DNA of 64,000 nt from Bacteroides sp. (GCA_011053095.1 DRHS01000191.1:1-64000); one strand, 5' to 3'. Shown: positions 39,847 to 49,851, counted from the first letter of the stretch. Numbers and translations: made by a program. The notes: generated from the letters alone by a model not told the origin.

Positions 39847-40893
39847 TTAGGAACCGGGGTTCAATACTACTTTTAGCAATCCCTTTTCCTTGTTGTAAAG
39901 CCTCCTGAACCAATCAGCACCTTCCGATAAGGGCGCCTCTGCACTTAGGATGGCATCAACATTTACCTCCCTGCGTGCTATCATATCCAGGACCATAGGA
40001 TACTCGCCACAAATGGCGCAACTGCCCTGAAGTCTTATCTGCTGGGTGACAACTGTCTGCAAGGGCAGCTCAACTGAGGGTGCCAGGTTCCCGACTAATG
40101 TTACGGTGGCTCCTTTCCTGGCACATTCTATTGCCATTTTTACTGTGTCTGCAATTCCCACAACTTCAAAAACCACATCAGCCCCACGGTTCTCACTCAA
40201 TGAATACACTTCATTCTTAACATCTGTCTTTGAAGCGTTCAGAGTATGATCTGCACCCAGTTTCTTCGCCAGAGCCAGTTTGTCATCTTCAAGATCAACA
40301 ACAATGATTTTACCGCAGCCCTTTGAACGTAAAACCTGTATTACAAAAAGACCGATCATTCCGGCACCAATTACAACAGCAGTATCTTTTCTGTCCAGGG
40401 GAGTAAGATCAACTGCGTGGGCAGCGACAGCTACAGGCTCAACCATGGAGGCCTGGGTGAAACTAACACCCTCGGGTATTCGATAAAGAATGTGCTGAGG
40501 CACATTTACCAGTTCCGCGAATGCACCATGTCTGCGGTAATCACCGGGAGAGACACCAAGTACCATACGATTGTCACTCAGGTTGTAGAGTCCTTTTTTT
40601 GTATACCAGTCATCAAGCCGGTATATGGTTGAATCGAAAGTGACACGATCACCGGGATTCCAACCTTCAACATCTTTCCCCGTTGAGACAATTACACCGG
40701 CTGCTTCATGTCCCATAATAATCGGTGGAATCCTCCTGCCGGTGCTTCCGTCCATGCCATGTACATCGGATCCGCAAATGCCGACAGCTTTTACTTCAAT
40801 CATTACCTCATCATCTGCCATCACCGGATCCGGCCAGTCTTTGTATACTAACTTGTTATACTGCTCAAGCACAAGTGCTTTCATAGAATTCAA
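39847..40893 (-). CDS. zinc-dependent alcohol dehydrogenase (MDR family)
   Basis: VGICGSDVHGMDG, PPIIMGHEAAGVI, AVVIGAGMIGLFVIQVLRSKG. Confidence 0.93.
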   Translation of the reverse strand: MNSMKALVLEQYNKLVYKDWPDPVMADDEVMIEVKAVGICGSDVHGMDGSTGRRIPPIIMGHEAAGVIVSTGKDVEGWNPGDRVTFDSTIYRLDDWYTKKGLYNLSDNRMVLGVSPGDYRRHGAFAELVNVPQHILYRIPEGVSFTQASMVEPVAVAAHAVDLTPLDRKDTAVVIGAGMIGLFVIQVLRSKGCGKIIVVDLEDDKLALAKKLGADHTLNASKTDVKNEVYSLSENRGADVVFEVVGIADTVKMAIECARKGATVTLVGNLAPSVELPLQTVVTQQIRLQGSCAICGEYPMVLDMIARREVNVDAILSAEAPLSEGADWFRRLYNKEKGLLKVVLNPGS

Positions 40894-40904
40894 ATATATA
40901 TTTA

Positions 40905-41447
40905 CTAACGTAGTGTTTTGTCGTCAAATCTTTTCAGAGACGCGTCATCATCGAGTATTCCAATGGTGATGATACAGAATGTGAACACCTCTGTCCCGGG
41001 TTCCAGGTGCCCGCCTATCGCCATATTTTCGTCGCTCAGTGTAACATGGGCATGCACCCTGCCATCAACAACATAACCGGTAATATTGGTCACATCCATC
41101 GGTACTTCCTTTTTGACAAACTCATTCTTCGAGGGAAATGAATTATTGTCCACCACATGTATATGATAGCTGATAACGGAACCAATACCTGTTATGATTA
41201 CCGCGTTATTGATCTTTTCCTCTTTTACGATCTGGTTCAATCCCTCAAGGATATCCGTCTTGTGCTTCATGCGGGAAACGATGAACCTTTCAAAAGATAC
41301 ATCTGTGGAGTAAACATCCGGTACATCATCATTCCCAACGATATGATCCGGGGTCTCTACATTATAAAATGGTTCGTCTTCAATGGTCTGGCTGTATGAT
41401 ATTGCCAGAATTGAGGATAAAAATAAAATCAAAATCAGGTGTTTCAT
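40905..41447 (-). CDS. DUF296/PPC domain protein with N-terminal signal peptide
   Basis: FERFIVSRMKHKTDILEGLNQIVKEEKINNAVIITGIGSV...GRVHAHVTLSDENMAIGGHLEPGTEVFTFCIITIG; MKHLILILFLSSILAISYSQ signal. Confidence 0.85.
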   Translation of the reverse strand: MKHLILILFLSSILAISYSQTIEDEPFYNVETPDHIVGNDDVPDVYSTDVSFERFIVSRMKHKTDILEGLNQIVKEEKINNAVIITGIGSVISYHIHVVDNNSFPSKNEFVKKEVPMDVTNITGYVVDGRVHAHVTLSDENMAIGGHLEPGTEVFTFCIITIGILDDDASLKRFDDKTLR

Positions 41448-41629
41448 ATTCTCGCGTATAAGGCTTAATTGACACAATAAATATAGTCAGCCTTTTTCAG
41501 TATTCTCACAGCAGATGTTCGTTTAAAACAGAAATGCTCCTTTTTCCGACAAAATGAAAGTCATTATTCCCTTTTAATTATAATTTTGCCACTTTTGCAG
41601 ATTCATTACAAGTAATACCACAGAATTTC

Positions 41630-43015
41630 ATGCTTACAGTTGAAAAGATCGGGGGATCCTCGATGAGCAAATTCGGGGATGTACTCCGGAATATCATTAT
41701 CGGATCCCGGAAAAAGGGAGATTATTTTGGACGAATTTTCATTGTCTCTGCTTACGGAGGTGTAACAAATTGGCTACTGGAACACAAAAAGACCGGAGAA
41801 CCGGGGGTTTATGATTTCTTTGTCAGGGGAGAGGACTACCAGGCCGAATTGGGAAAACTGCTAGGCAAATTTATTGAGATCAATAAGACTCTTAAAGACA
41901 TTAAACTGGACCAGAAAATTGCTGACGATTTCATCACCAACAGGATTAAACAGTCGAGGGATTATCTGAACAGCCTTGCCGAAGTAATGGCATCAGGCTA
42001 TGTCAACCACCAGAACATTCTGCTTGCAGCCCGTGAGATACTTGCATCCATAGGGGAGGCACATTCGGCGTTCAACTCCGTAAACATACTCCAGAACAAC
42101 GGGATCAACGCCACCTTCGTTGATCTCTGCGGATTCCATGACACCGAACACCTGACCATTGACAAGCGGATACAGAAGGCTTTTGCGGGACTCGATTGCT
42201 CTTCAACCATTCCCATTGTAACCGGCTATACCAAGGGAACAGAAGGGATTATGAGGGAATTTGACCGGGGATACTCAGAGGTTACCTTCAGTAAAATTGC
42301 TGTTGAAGTGAAGGCCGACGAAGCTGTGATCCACAAGGAGTATCATCTTTCTACAGCAGATCCTATGATCGTGGGAATAGAGAACTCCCGTCCGGTGGGA
42401 CAAACTAATTATAATGTTGCCGACCAGCTTGCTGATATTGGCATGGAGGCAATCCACCCAAAGGCTTCAAAGCCGCTTGAAGTGTCAGGCATAAACATAC
42501 GGATTAAAAATACCTTCGAACCTGATCATCCCGGAACACTAATCACCCGTGAATATATTGGTGAAAAATCAATGGTCGAAATTGTTACCGGTACTGATAA
42601 GGTGGTAGCCATTGAGGTTCATGATCCTTTTATGGTCGGACAGGTAGGTTTTGACCTTAACATGATGAAGCTTATCCAGAAGTACAATGTCTCCTACATA
42701 CTGAAGGCTACAAACGCCAACAGCATCACCACGGTAATCTGGGAAAAGGACCAGGATGAAAAATTACTGGAAGAGTTGCGTAAGGGTTATCACAGGATAA
42801 CGGTAAAAAAAGTTGCGATCGTTTCTGCCCTCGGTACCAACATAGCCATGCCAGGGGCACTCGCCAAAGCCACTGGTGCACTCTATAAAAACAAAATTAA
42901 TATCGAATGCGTCTCCCAGTCACTTATGCAAGTCAATATGCAGTTTGTGATAGACCGCAAAGATTATAAGTCGGCAATCATAGCAATGAACCAGGTGCTC
43001 TGCCTGCAGGATTAG
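41630..43015 (+). CDS. aspartate kinase, similar to the ectoine-type Ask subfamily
   Basis: LTVEKIGGSSMSKFGDVLRNI, IFIVSAYGGVTNWLLEHKKTGEPGVY, C-terminal ACT-like domain. Confidence 0.85.
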   Translation: MLTVEKIGGSSMSKFGDVLRNIIIGSRKKGDYFGRIFIVSAYGGVTNWLLEHKKTGEPGVYDFFVRGEDYQAELGKLLGKFIEINKTLKDIKLDQKIADDFITNRIKQSRDYLNSLAEVMASGYVNHQNILLAAREILASIGEAHSAFNSVNILQNNGINATFVDLCGFHDTEHLTIDKRIQKAFAGLDCSSTIPIVTGYTKGTEGIMREFDRGYSEVTFSKIAVEVKADEAVIHKEYHLSTADPMIVGIENSRPVGQTNYNVADQLADIGMEAIHPKASKPLEVSGINIRIKNTFEPDHPGTLITREYIGEKSMVEIVTGTDKVVAIEVHDPFMVGQVGFDLNMMKLIQKYNVSYILKATNANSITTVIWEKDQDEKLLEELRKGYHRITVKKVAIVSALGTNIAMPGALAKATGALYKNKINIECVSQSLMQVNMQFVIDRKDYKSAIIAMNQVLCLQD

Positions 43016-43017
43016 AA

Positions 43018-43071
43018 CCAGTCCACCCTCCAGGATCATCCAGTGGTCAGGGAGTAATCCGGGTGGACTGG
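43018..43071. terminator. Candidate bidirectional terminator between convergent genes
   Basis: CCAGTCCACCC / GGGTGGACTGG 11-bp perfect arms, 32-nt loop. Confidence 0.5.
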
Positions 43072-43083
43072 CTTGCCAAAGGT

Positions 43084-44103
43084 TCAGGCAATTTTTCTCT
43101 TCAGATTTGCGGATTCAGAACCTGCCGAACGAGCACGGAAATAATCGATCCCTCCTGAGAGTCCAACGATAACATTCCAGGCTGCATCCCTTTTCGCGTA
43201 ATCATTCAGAAGATCGGTATTCACAACTTCTGGTATCCCTGTCATTTTCTTTGGAGGAGATGCATAGAATCTGCCGTTGGTTTCCCCCGGCAATTCAACT
43301 GCTGAAATATATCTTAAGGCACCTGCTGATGTAGGAGAGGACATACCCATAGCCTTACCAATAAAGGAACCCATAAGCGGAATCATAACCCGCCTGAACA
43401 TAAAGCTCTGGTTTCGGCCAAAATTGGTCCCGGGAACACTCCCCGGTGAAATAGCAAAAGCCCGCATACCCTTAGGAATTTTCTCTGAAATAGCAGAGGC
43501 CCACCATGCTACATACAGTTTAGCTATTGAATAGGCCTTCATAACATGATATTTGTCAGGAGCATAGCCTCTGGCAAATGCTTCTAAGGTTTTCTCAATA
43601 TCACTCCCAAATTCAGCATCACTTATGCTGTCAAAATCTGGCAGAGCCATTCCTGACACATCCCCCCTGGCAGCCTCAGAACCAGCAATTACAATGTTCG
43701 CTTCATCCGACAGGAGTCCTTTCTCGAGCAAACTTATTGTCAAAACATGATGACCGACAAGGGTAGAAGCAAATGTCAGGTCAACCCCGTTGCTGTTCCT
43801 GGTAAGGTCAGCAGCGGCGGAACCTGCGTTTAGTATAAGTAGATCAATTTGCCTGCCCATTTCGATCAATTTGCCTGAAGCTTCCTTAGCAGATTTTACC
43901 TCAGTGGTATCCATTGTCAGTGGAATGTAATTGCTTTTAAATCCTTGTTCCCTGAGTCTTGCTGCAGTATTGACGGACTTTTGAATTGTACGTGCCACAA
44001 AAATTATATTTCCATATCCCTTGCCAGCAAGCTGAGCTGCGGTTTCAAAACCGATTCCTGAGTTTGCCCCGGTAACCAGAGCCGTCTTTTCATTGTTTGT
44101 CAT
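43084..44103 (-). CDS. SDR family oxidoreductase
   Basis: KTALVTGANSGIGFETAAQLAGKGYGNIIFVAR, LILNAGSA, YSIAKLYVAWWA. Confidence 0.92.
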   Translation of the reverse strand: MTNNEKTALVTGANSGIGFETAAQLAGKGYGNIIFVARTIQKSVNTAARLREQGFKSNYIPLTMDTTEVKSAKEASGKLIEMGRQIDLLILNAGSAAADLTRNSNGVDLTFASTLVGHHVLTISLLEKGLLSDEANIVIAGSEAARGDVSGMALPDFDSISDAEFGSDIEKTLEAFARGYAPDKYHVMKAYSIAKLYVAWWASAISEKIPKGMRAFAISPGSVPGTNFGRNQSFMFRRVMIPLMGSFIGKAMGMSSPTSAGALRYISAVELPGETNGRFYASPPKKMTGIPEVVNTDLLNDYAKRDAAWNVIVGLSGGIDYFRARSAGSESANLKRKIA

Positions 44104-44128
44104 AATTATATCTATTTTGATTATTGAA

Positions 44129-44138
44129 TGTACTGATC
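44129..44138. promoter_or_regulatory. Partial copy of candidate TetR operator upstream of SDR gene
   Basis: TGTACTGATC, identical to the left 10 nt of the palindrome at 44750-44765. Confidence 0.4.
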
Positions 44139-44160
44139 TATTCAGTTTATTGAGAAAAAA

Positions 44161-44742
44161 TTATTCGCGCAGATATTGTATTACATTATTAATTGAGCTT
44201 TTCATTCCCTCCCCATCCTGTGAGAGCCTGCCAAGGACAAATGCACCATAGAACTGGGCCTGAACCATGCAGGCCATTTCCATTGAATCCTTATCCTTTC
44301 GGATCTCCCCTGTTTCCTGGCCCTGAATTATGCAGTCATTTAAAACCTTCAGCATCTTTTTCATCTGCACCTCTGTTGAATTACGAAGAAAATCATTGAT
44401 GCCTGCACATTCGATCGAGAGCTTCTGGACCAGGCATTCAGATTTGAATTCTCTTCTAATAGCCTCCGCAGTGATGCTGTCGGCAAGATTCTCGATCCGT
44501 TTAAGGGCACTGCCAACAGCCGAATCAGTCAATTTACTCTTATAATAAGCAACGGCACCCTCACCATACTGCTCAATCACCCTTCCGGCAAATCCCTCTT
44601 TGCTTTTGAAATGATAATAGAATGAGCTCCGTGGGTATCCCGATTTCTCAAGTATCTCCTCGGTTCCGGTATTAAAGTAACCTTTAGACTGAAACAATTC
44701 CTGTCCCACTTCAATCACCCTATTTATATCATGTTTTGCCAT
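44161..44742 (-). CDS. TetR/AcrR family transcriptional regulator
   Basis: ELFQSKGYFNTGTEEILEKSGYPRSSFYYHFKSKEGFAGRVIEQY. Confidence 0.95.
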   Translation of the reverse strand: MAKHDINRVIEVGQELFQSKGYFNTGTEEILEKSGYPRSSFYYHFKSKEGFAGRVIEQYGEGAVAYYKSKLTDSAVGSALKRIENLADSITAEAIRREFKSECLVQKLSIECAGINDFLRNSTEVQMKKMLKVLNDCIIQGQETGEIRKDKDSMEMACMVQAQFYGAFVLGRLSQDGEGMKSSINNVIQYLRE

Positions 44743-44749
44743 ATTAGAC

Positions 44750-44765
44750 TGTACTGATCAGTACA
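44750..44765. promoter_or_regulatory. Perfect 16-bp palindrome, candidate TetR operator
   Basis: TGTACTGATCAGTACA directly upstream of the TetR start codon. Confidence 0.65.
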
Positions 44766-44845
44766 AACATACGGAATTTTTGAATTAGTCAACTCCTTTT
44801 AAAAGATTTATTAGAAAATTAACATCTCAGATTACAATGAGCTAT

Positions 44846-46096
44846 TTATCTATATTCTGCCAGAACCTCCAGCATGGCCAATACATTTTCAACGGGAACA
44901 TTGGCCTGTACGTTATGAACTGTATTAAATACGAATCCACCGTCTTTTGAAAGGATCTCGCATTCCCGTCTTACATGATCCTTCACTTCCCCGACGCTAG
45001 CAAACGGAAGTATTTTCTGGGTATCTGCACCACCGCCCCAGAAGATAAGTTTATCACCATATTTCTCTTTCAATAGCACCGGATCCATCCCTGCTGCATT
45101 TATCTGAACGGGATTTATGATATCAAATCCTGAATCGATGAATAATTGCATAAATGATTCAACTGCACCACAGCAGTGTTTAAATGTCTTCCATCCTGTA
45201 TTCTGATGGATCCAGTCATTCCTTTTGCGATAATACGGTGCATAAAGATCATTATAGGTTTCTGCATCGCAGAATGTTGAATTCTGGGTTCCGAAATCAG
45301 TTCCACATATAAAAACCGCGTCGATACTATCCCCGACCGCTTCATTTGCCATTTCAAGATTTTTCAGAGCGATATCGGTCTGTTTTTCAAATACATGATG
45401 CAGATAATCAGGCCGCATCAGGGTGGACATGTACCAATCCGCCACATCCCTTATGCCACGGGGATCTTTAAGGTCCAATCCTGGAACAAGGGCTATATCA
45501 CCAATGGCGGTCCCTCCAAAATTTGCCACCACACCTTTACCAGTCAGTGCCGCGCTTGCTGCAGCTTCCTTCCAATACAACAAATCATCTTCGCTAAAAA
45601 CCTGGAATTCTTCAAGGTTGTCTTCCGGGTCAAGCAATGCCTCATCGATTGGTTTCTGTCGATTGACGGCATCAAAAAAATAACCCCTTTTAGGCATTTT
45701 AGCAGAAGGAGCAATTGAATCATCCCCTTCCGGATACATCAGCAAGTCTCCGTTCCCGTCTATGCTGGTATTGAATTCACCCGGGACCAGTACCTCTTGG
45801 CCCCAAAAGGTCCGAAAGGGCTTCCAGTCCCCTTGAGTATGCCCGAACATATTCTTTTTGGGAGATATGCCTACTACATCTACTCCAAGCTGTTCCAGGA
45901 GGTCATCTTCGATCTCACCTAGCATCTGGTAGGGTTCCGTTACTTTTACCGGCCTGGTTTCAAGTTCGAAGTGCTTCCGCAACTTATCAATCATCAGGAC
46001 ATGTATGCCGGTAACCGGTGTGGCACCGAAATCCACAGGGAATGCCCCGGAACCACGGTGTTCAAGAGCGTCTTTTAATTTTTCCCTTGAACCCAT
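44846..46096 (-). CDS. uroporphyrinogen decarboxylase (URO-D)-like / methyltransferase-like protein
   Basis: NPVQINAAGMDPVLLKEKYGDKLIFWGGGADTQKILPFASVGEVKDHVRRECEIL; paralog of 57788..58936. Confidence 0.88.
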   Translation of the reverse strand: MGSREKLKDALEHRGSGAFPVDFGATPVTGIHVLMIDKLRKHFELETRPVKVTEPYQMLGEIEDDLLEQLGVDVVGISPKKNMFGHTQGDWKPFRTFWGQEVLVPGEFNTSIDGNGDLLMYPEGDDSIAPSAKMPKRGYFFDAVNRQKPIDEALLDPEDNLEEFQVFSEDDLLYWKEAAASAALTGKGVVANFGGTAIGDIALVPGLDLKDPRGIRDVADWYMSTLMRPDYLHHVFEKQTDIALKNLEMANEAVGDSIDAVFICGTDFGTQNSTFCDAETYNDLYAPYYRKRNDWIHQNTGWKTFKHCCGAVESFMQLFIDSGFDIINPVQINAAGMDPVLLKEKYGDKLIFWGGGADTQKILPFASVGEVKDHVRRECEILSKDGGFVFNTVHNVQANVPVENVLAMLEVLAEYR

Positions 46097-46164
46097 AGGT
46101 TATTATTTATTTTAGTCCCTGTTTTACGGCCAGGACTTGACCGAACTGAATCTTTCAGATTAAT

Positions 46165-47130
46165 TCATCCTCCTGTTGAATCAGGATTTGATTTTTCTTT
46201 CCAGTAATCTCTCCATTCGGTTCCCCGAGCTGGCCGTCTATGCGTCTGAACATTAATGTAAATTATTGTATCTGCAGCCCTACCATACGGAGCCTGCAAT
46301 ACCTCTTTGCCTTCTGCATCAATTGCAAGAGAACATCCTATACAATACCAATTTTTCCAGGGTCCTTCGCTAACAAGTCCGACGTTACTTACCCCAACTA
46401 TCCACATCTCGAATTCTTCTGCAACCGGTTGATAATTATCCTTCCATGTCTCTCCGTATGGGTCCGTTGAGTTGTTATGATCGGGAGGAACCGCCCATGC
46501 AGATGGGGAGAGAATTATATCAGCACCCATATATCCGAGAGCACGCTGAAGAGCATGGTTTCTTGCCCCGGCGTCTGCGCAGACCATTAATCCAATCGTC
46601 CCGAGCTCTGTATGACAAACATTCAGGCGGTCACCCTGATCATAAAGGTCGTGTGCAATGTCAAGTTCATTAAGTTTTCGGTGTTTCAACAGGAGTTCCC
46701 CGTTTGGATCAATCAGGACAGCCGTATTATAGGTCCTGTCACCATCTTTTTCAATAATTCCCGCAACCACGAAAATTTTATTTTCCCTGGCTGCTGAAGC
46801 AAGTGATTCGAAGGTTTTTCCTCCGGGAACCGGATATGCTTTTGTCCTCGCTGAGGTATGGGTCCAGCCCAGGTCCATTGCTTCCGGTAAAAGTACGATA
46901 TCAGCCCCGTTTTTGGCAGATTCACTGATTCTTTCGGCGGCCCGTTCCAGGTTCCCATCAAGTTTCCCGCCTTCAACCAGCATCTGAGCCATAGCAAGCT
47001 TAAAGTTCTTTGGACCCTCATCCATTGATTTATCATGTGCTGGATTATCATTTTGCTGCTTTTTATCCATACTGCAAGAGTAATTAATGAAAAGAAGGAG
47101 AACCAGTGAATACAACCAGGCTTTTTTCAT
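46165..47130 (-). CDS. carbon-nitrogen hydrolase (nitrilase superfamily) lipoprotein
   Basis: Triad regions LLPEAMDLG (E), LLKHRKLNE (K), GLMVCADAGARNH (C); lipobox INYSCS. Confidence 0.88.
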   Translation of the reverse strand: MKKAWLYSLVLLLFINYSCSMDKKQQNDNPAHDKSMDEGPKNFKLAMAQMLVEGGKLDGNLERAAERISESAKNGADIVLLPEAMDLGWTHTSARTKAYPVPGGKTFESLASAARENKIFVVAGIIEKDGDRTYNTAVLIDPNGELLLKHRKLNELDIAHDLYDQGDRLNVCHTELGTIGLMVCADAGARNHALQRALGYMGADIILSPSAWAVPPDHNNSTDPYGETWKDNYQPVAEEFEMWIVGVSNVGLVSEGPWKNWYCIGCSLAIDAEGKEVLQAPYGRAADTIIYINVQTHRRPARGTEWRDYWKEKSNPDSTGG

Positions 47131-47215
47131 ACCAATAAGTATATCAGTCCAAAATTAATAATGTTTCCATGTTTTTTCATTCATGTTTCATTTTCAAAAT
47201 TTCCAGACAGGATGA

Positions 47216-48514
47216 TCAGAGAAATTTTTTACGCAGATCCTCTACATCATTGTCTTTGATAGGCACAAGCTCTCCCAGGGGTGCACTCATGACCAATGAT
47301 ATGGCACTGAATTCAGCAACTTCAAGCCGGTCAAAGGTTTGAAGAAGTTTATCTCCGGTTACAAGGATTGCATCGTTCTGAATAATCAAAGCCGGTGTGT
47401 TTTGATTCAGAATGTCTGGAACATCCGAATAATCAGAAAACTGATGGCCAAATTCAACAATTGGAATATCCTGAAGGAATACCCAGCTTTCCGGAATTGT
47501 TCTTACGTCCAGTTTTCTATTGGTAACACCAAATGACATTATATTGGGGGCCTGAGTATTAATTATGGAATTGATATATGGATTCTCCCTGTAGATTCGT
47601 TCGTGTACCTTTATCGCCCTGCTGGGCAGCTTTCCCTTTTCCCGTTTCCCATCCCTTATCTGTACAATATCCGGCAGATCGATTTCCCACCTTGGAACAT
47701 TGGTGGGTGTAATAAGAAAATCATTCCCATGCCAGCGTACAGACACCGTACCATAGGATCCGATCATGAGTCCCTGGTTACAAGCCCTTTTCACAAGTTT
47801 GCATATATTCCTTCGTATGGATAGTTCTTCAGCATCCTGTACTGCATCATCGAACTCCGGAATATGAGTTGAAACCTGGGACTCGAATTCCTTTATCTGA
47901 TCATCGGTCAGGTAAATTGGTTCCCCTATGGTTTTGGCTCCAATAATGGTCCGGCAGGCGAACTCAAAGGTTTCAAAACGTAAATAAGCTTCAAGCAGGT
48001 TCTTGCCGCCAATTACTGCCCCATGGTTTTCCATGATGACAGAATTATGCCCTTTTTCAAACTCCCCGGCAATTGATCTTCCTAGCTCTTCTCCTCCGGG
48101 GATGGCATAGGGTGAGTATCCGATTGCTCCACATACCTGTCTTGCCTGTGGTATAATGTTCATGTTGGGTACCTGCCGTACAATGCTAAAAGATACAAGT
48201 GCAGGGGGATGGGCGTGAATTACCGCCTTAATGTCCGGTCTTGCATCAAAAATTGCCTTGTGAAACGTGAATTCAGATGAGGGTTTGTGGTGGCCTTTTA
48301 TTGATCCGTCCGGTTTCACACAGACAATGTCTTTCCGGGTAAGGGAACCTTTGTCTACCGCCGATGGAGTGACCCAGATATTCCCCTGTTCATCTTTAAT
48401 GGAAATATTCCCACCTGATGTGGTGGTCAATCCGGCCTTGTAAATCCTGCCGATCACATCGGTGATCAGATCACTCGGATGCCTCAGGACGGTATCCAAT
48501 TTTTTAAATTCCAT
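47216..48514 (-). CDS. tandem class II aldolase/adducin-domain protein
   Basis: TTTSGGNISIKDEQGNIWVTPSAVDKGSL, AVIHAHPPALVSF, IMENHGAV in domain 1; second degenerate copy in C-terminal half. Confidence 0.9.
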   Translation of the reverse strand: MEFKKLDTVLRHPSDLITDVIGRIYKAGLTTTSGGNISIKDEQGNIWVTPSAVDKGSLTRKDIVCVKPDGSIKGHHKPSSEFTFHKAIFDARPDIKAVIHAHPPALVSFSIVRQVPNMNIIPQARQVCGAIGYSPYAIPGGEELGRSIAGEFEKGHNSVIMENHGAVIGGKNLLEAYLRFETFEFACRTIIGAKTIGEPIYLTDDQIKEFESQVSTHIPEFDDAVQDAEELSIRRNICKLVKRACNQGLMIGSYGTVSVRWHGNDFLITPTNVPRWEIDLPDIVQIRDGKREKGKLPSRAIKVHERIYRENPYINSIINTQAPNIMSFGVTNRKLDVRTIPESWVFLQDIPIVEFGHQFSDYSDVPDILNQNTPALIIQNDAILVTGDKLLQTFDRLEVAEFSAISLVMSAPLGELVPIKDNDVEDLRKKFL

Positions 48515-48535
48515 TGTACTGTCGATTATATTCTG

Positions 48536-49789
48536 TTAAATGGGTTTAGCGTTTATAAGAAGGTATTTTTCTGCTGCAGGGCTCCATAATCCTTCATTCT
48601 TAGCACAAATCTTGTGCAACTCATTGAAAAGCGGATCCTTCTTCCCCATTTCTTCAAAGTCGTTTATTGCCGTCAGAGGCATACTGATCTGTGTATAAAT
48701 CAGTTTTTTTGCACCCGGCAGTTGTGGAAGCCGGCATGTAGCATACATGACCGAATCAAGTCCCCCAACATGTGATACAAGGTACTGGGGACTAAGACTT
48801 CCCTCGACCATCATTTTGATCGATCTGCGGATGTCATCCGTATTTCCCCCGCTGGTAGCCACAAAATGTGTGAAATTATAATGCTGCTTGTAGAAGTTGA
48901 TCTCAGCTTTAAATCCTATATCTGCGGGACCCGCGAAGAAATTCAGGCAGCCGTCAAAGGCTAGCAGTTCATCGGCCTGTTCAACTACAGGTTTAACCGC
49001 AGCAAATACCAGGATATCGTCATATCCCTTTTCATCCGGTGTAAGTGATCTCAGGAAATTCGTGTCCTTATCGGTAGTATTGACATACAAAAGTTCAATG
49101 CCATTGACAGATGCTTCTTTCTTTGTTATAACACCAGCAAGGTAGTCCAGTCTTTCCTGATCAATGTCTGTTACAACAAGCAGGGAAGGCCTGCGGTCGG
49201 TATGGATGATATAATCAATCGCTGCCACTCCCATGGGACCGGCAGCTCCCAGCATGGCCATGCTACCCCCATTTCGTATCCCCATCTCATGCACATAGGT
49301 ACCGTATTTGGTGTGAAAATGAGCTTCAAAGGTTCCTGCAACACAGGAATATGGTTCTGCGAGTGAGCTCATATAATAGGAATCCGCTTCGAAAGGGATG
49401 ATGCAATCCTGCTCCAGATATATTGAAGGAATTATAACATGTGTTGCATTTCCGCCAAACCACCGGAAGCTGTAACCGGCAGCCTCCATGGTAACCTCCA
49501 TGGCCGGTTGGACGGTAAACTTGTCGCCTGACTTGAATTTATGTTTCCAATTCTTACCTACTTCAAGGATCTTTCCTGCAAATTCATGCCCGATAATCAC
49601 CGGGTTATCAGCCACGTCATCCGGAACCCTTTTGTGACGAGCGCCCTGTGAGGTCGCCTTGTAGGACGACATACAGAGGCTGTCAGATATTACTTCTGCA
49701 AGTATTTCATCCTCTCCCATTTCTGGAAGTTCGAATTCTTCAAGTCTGAGATCATCCTCACCATACAATCGAACTGCTTTTGTTTTCAT
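48536..49789 (-). CDS. zinc-binding dehydrogenase (sorbose-1-phosphate reductase-like MDR)
   Basis: VIIGHEFAGKILEVGKNWKHKFKSGDKFTVQPAM, MAMLGAAGPMGVAAIDYI. Confidence 0.85.
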   Translation of the reverse strand: MKTKAVRLYGEDDLRLEEFELPEMGEDEILAEVISDSLCMSSYKATSQGARHKRVPDDVADNPVIIGHEFAGKILEVGKNWKHKFKSGDKFTVQPAMEVTMEAAGYSFRWFGGNATHVIIPSIYLEQDCIIPFEADSYYMSSLAEPYSCVAGTFEAHFHTKYGTYVHEMGIRNGGSMAMLGAAGPMGVAAIDYIIHTDRRPSLLVVTDIDQERLDYLAGVITKKEASVNGIELLYVNTTDKDTNFLRSLTPDEKGYDDILVFAAVKPVVEQADELLAFDGCLNFFAGPADIGFKAEINFYKQHYNFTHFVATSGGNTDDIRRSIKMMVEGSLSPQYLVSHVGGLDSVMYATCRLPQLPGAKKLIYTQISMPLTAINDFEEMGKKDPLFNELHKICAKNEGLWSPAAEKYLLINAKPI

Positions 49790-49851
49790 TGGATCTTGAA
49801 TTATTTGTAGAGCCTGACAACAATTTATAATAACTGCCGTCCCGGATCATT

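Noticed and set aside
41581-41588. TAATTTTG as -7 promoter element for aspartate kinase
   Set aside because: No matching -33 TTG at proper spacing; AT-rich region makes a chance match likely.
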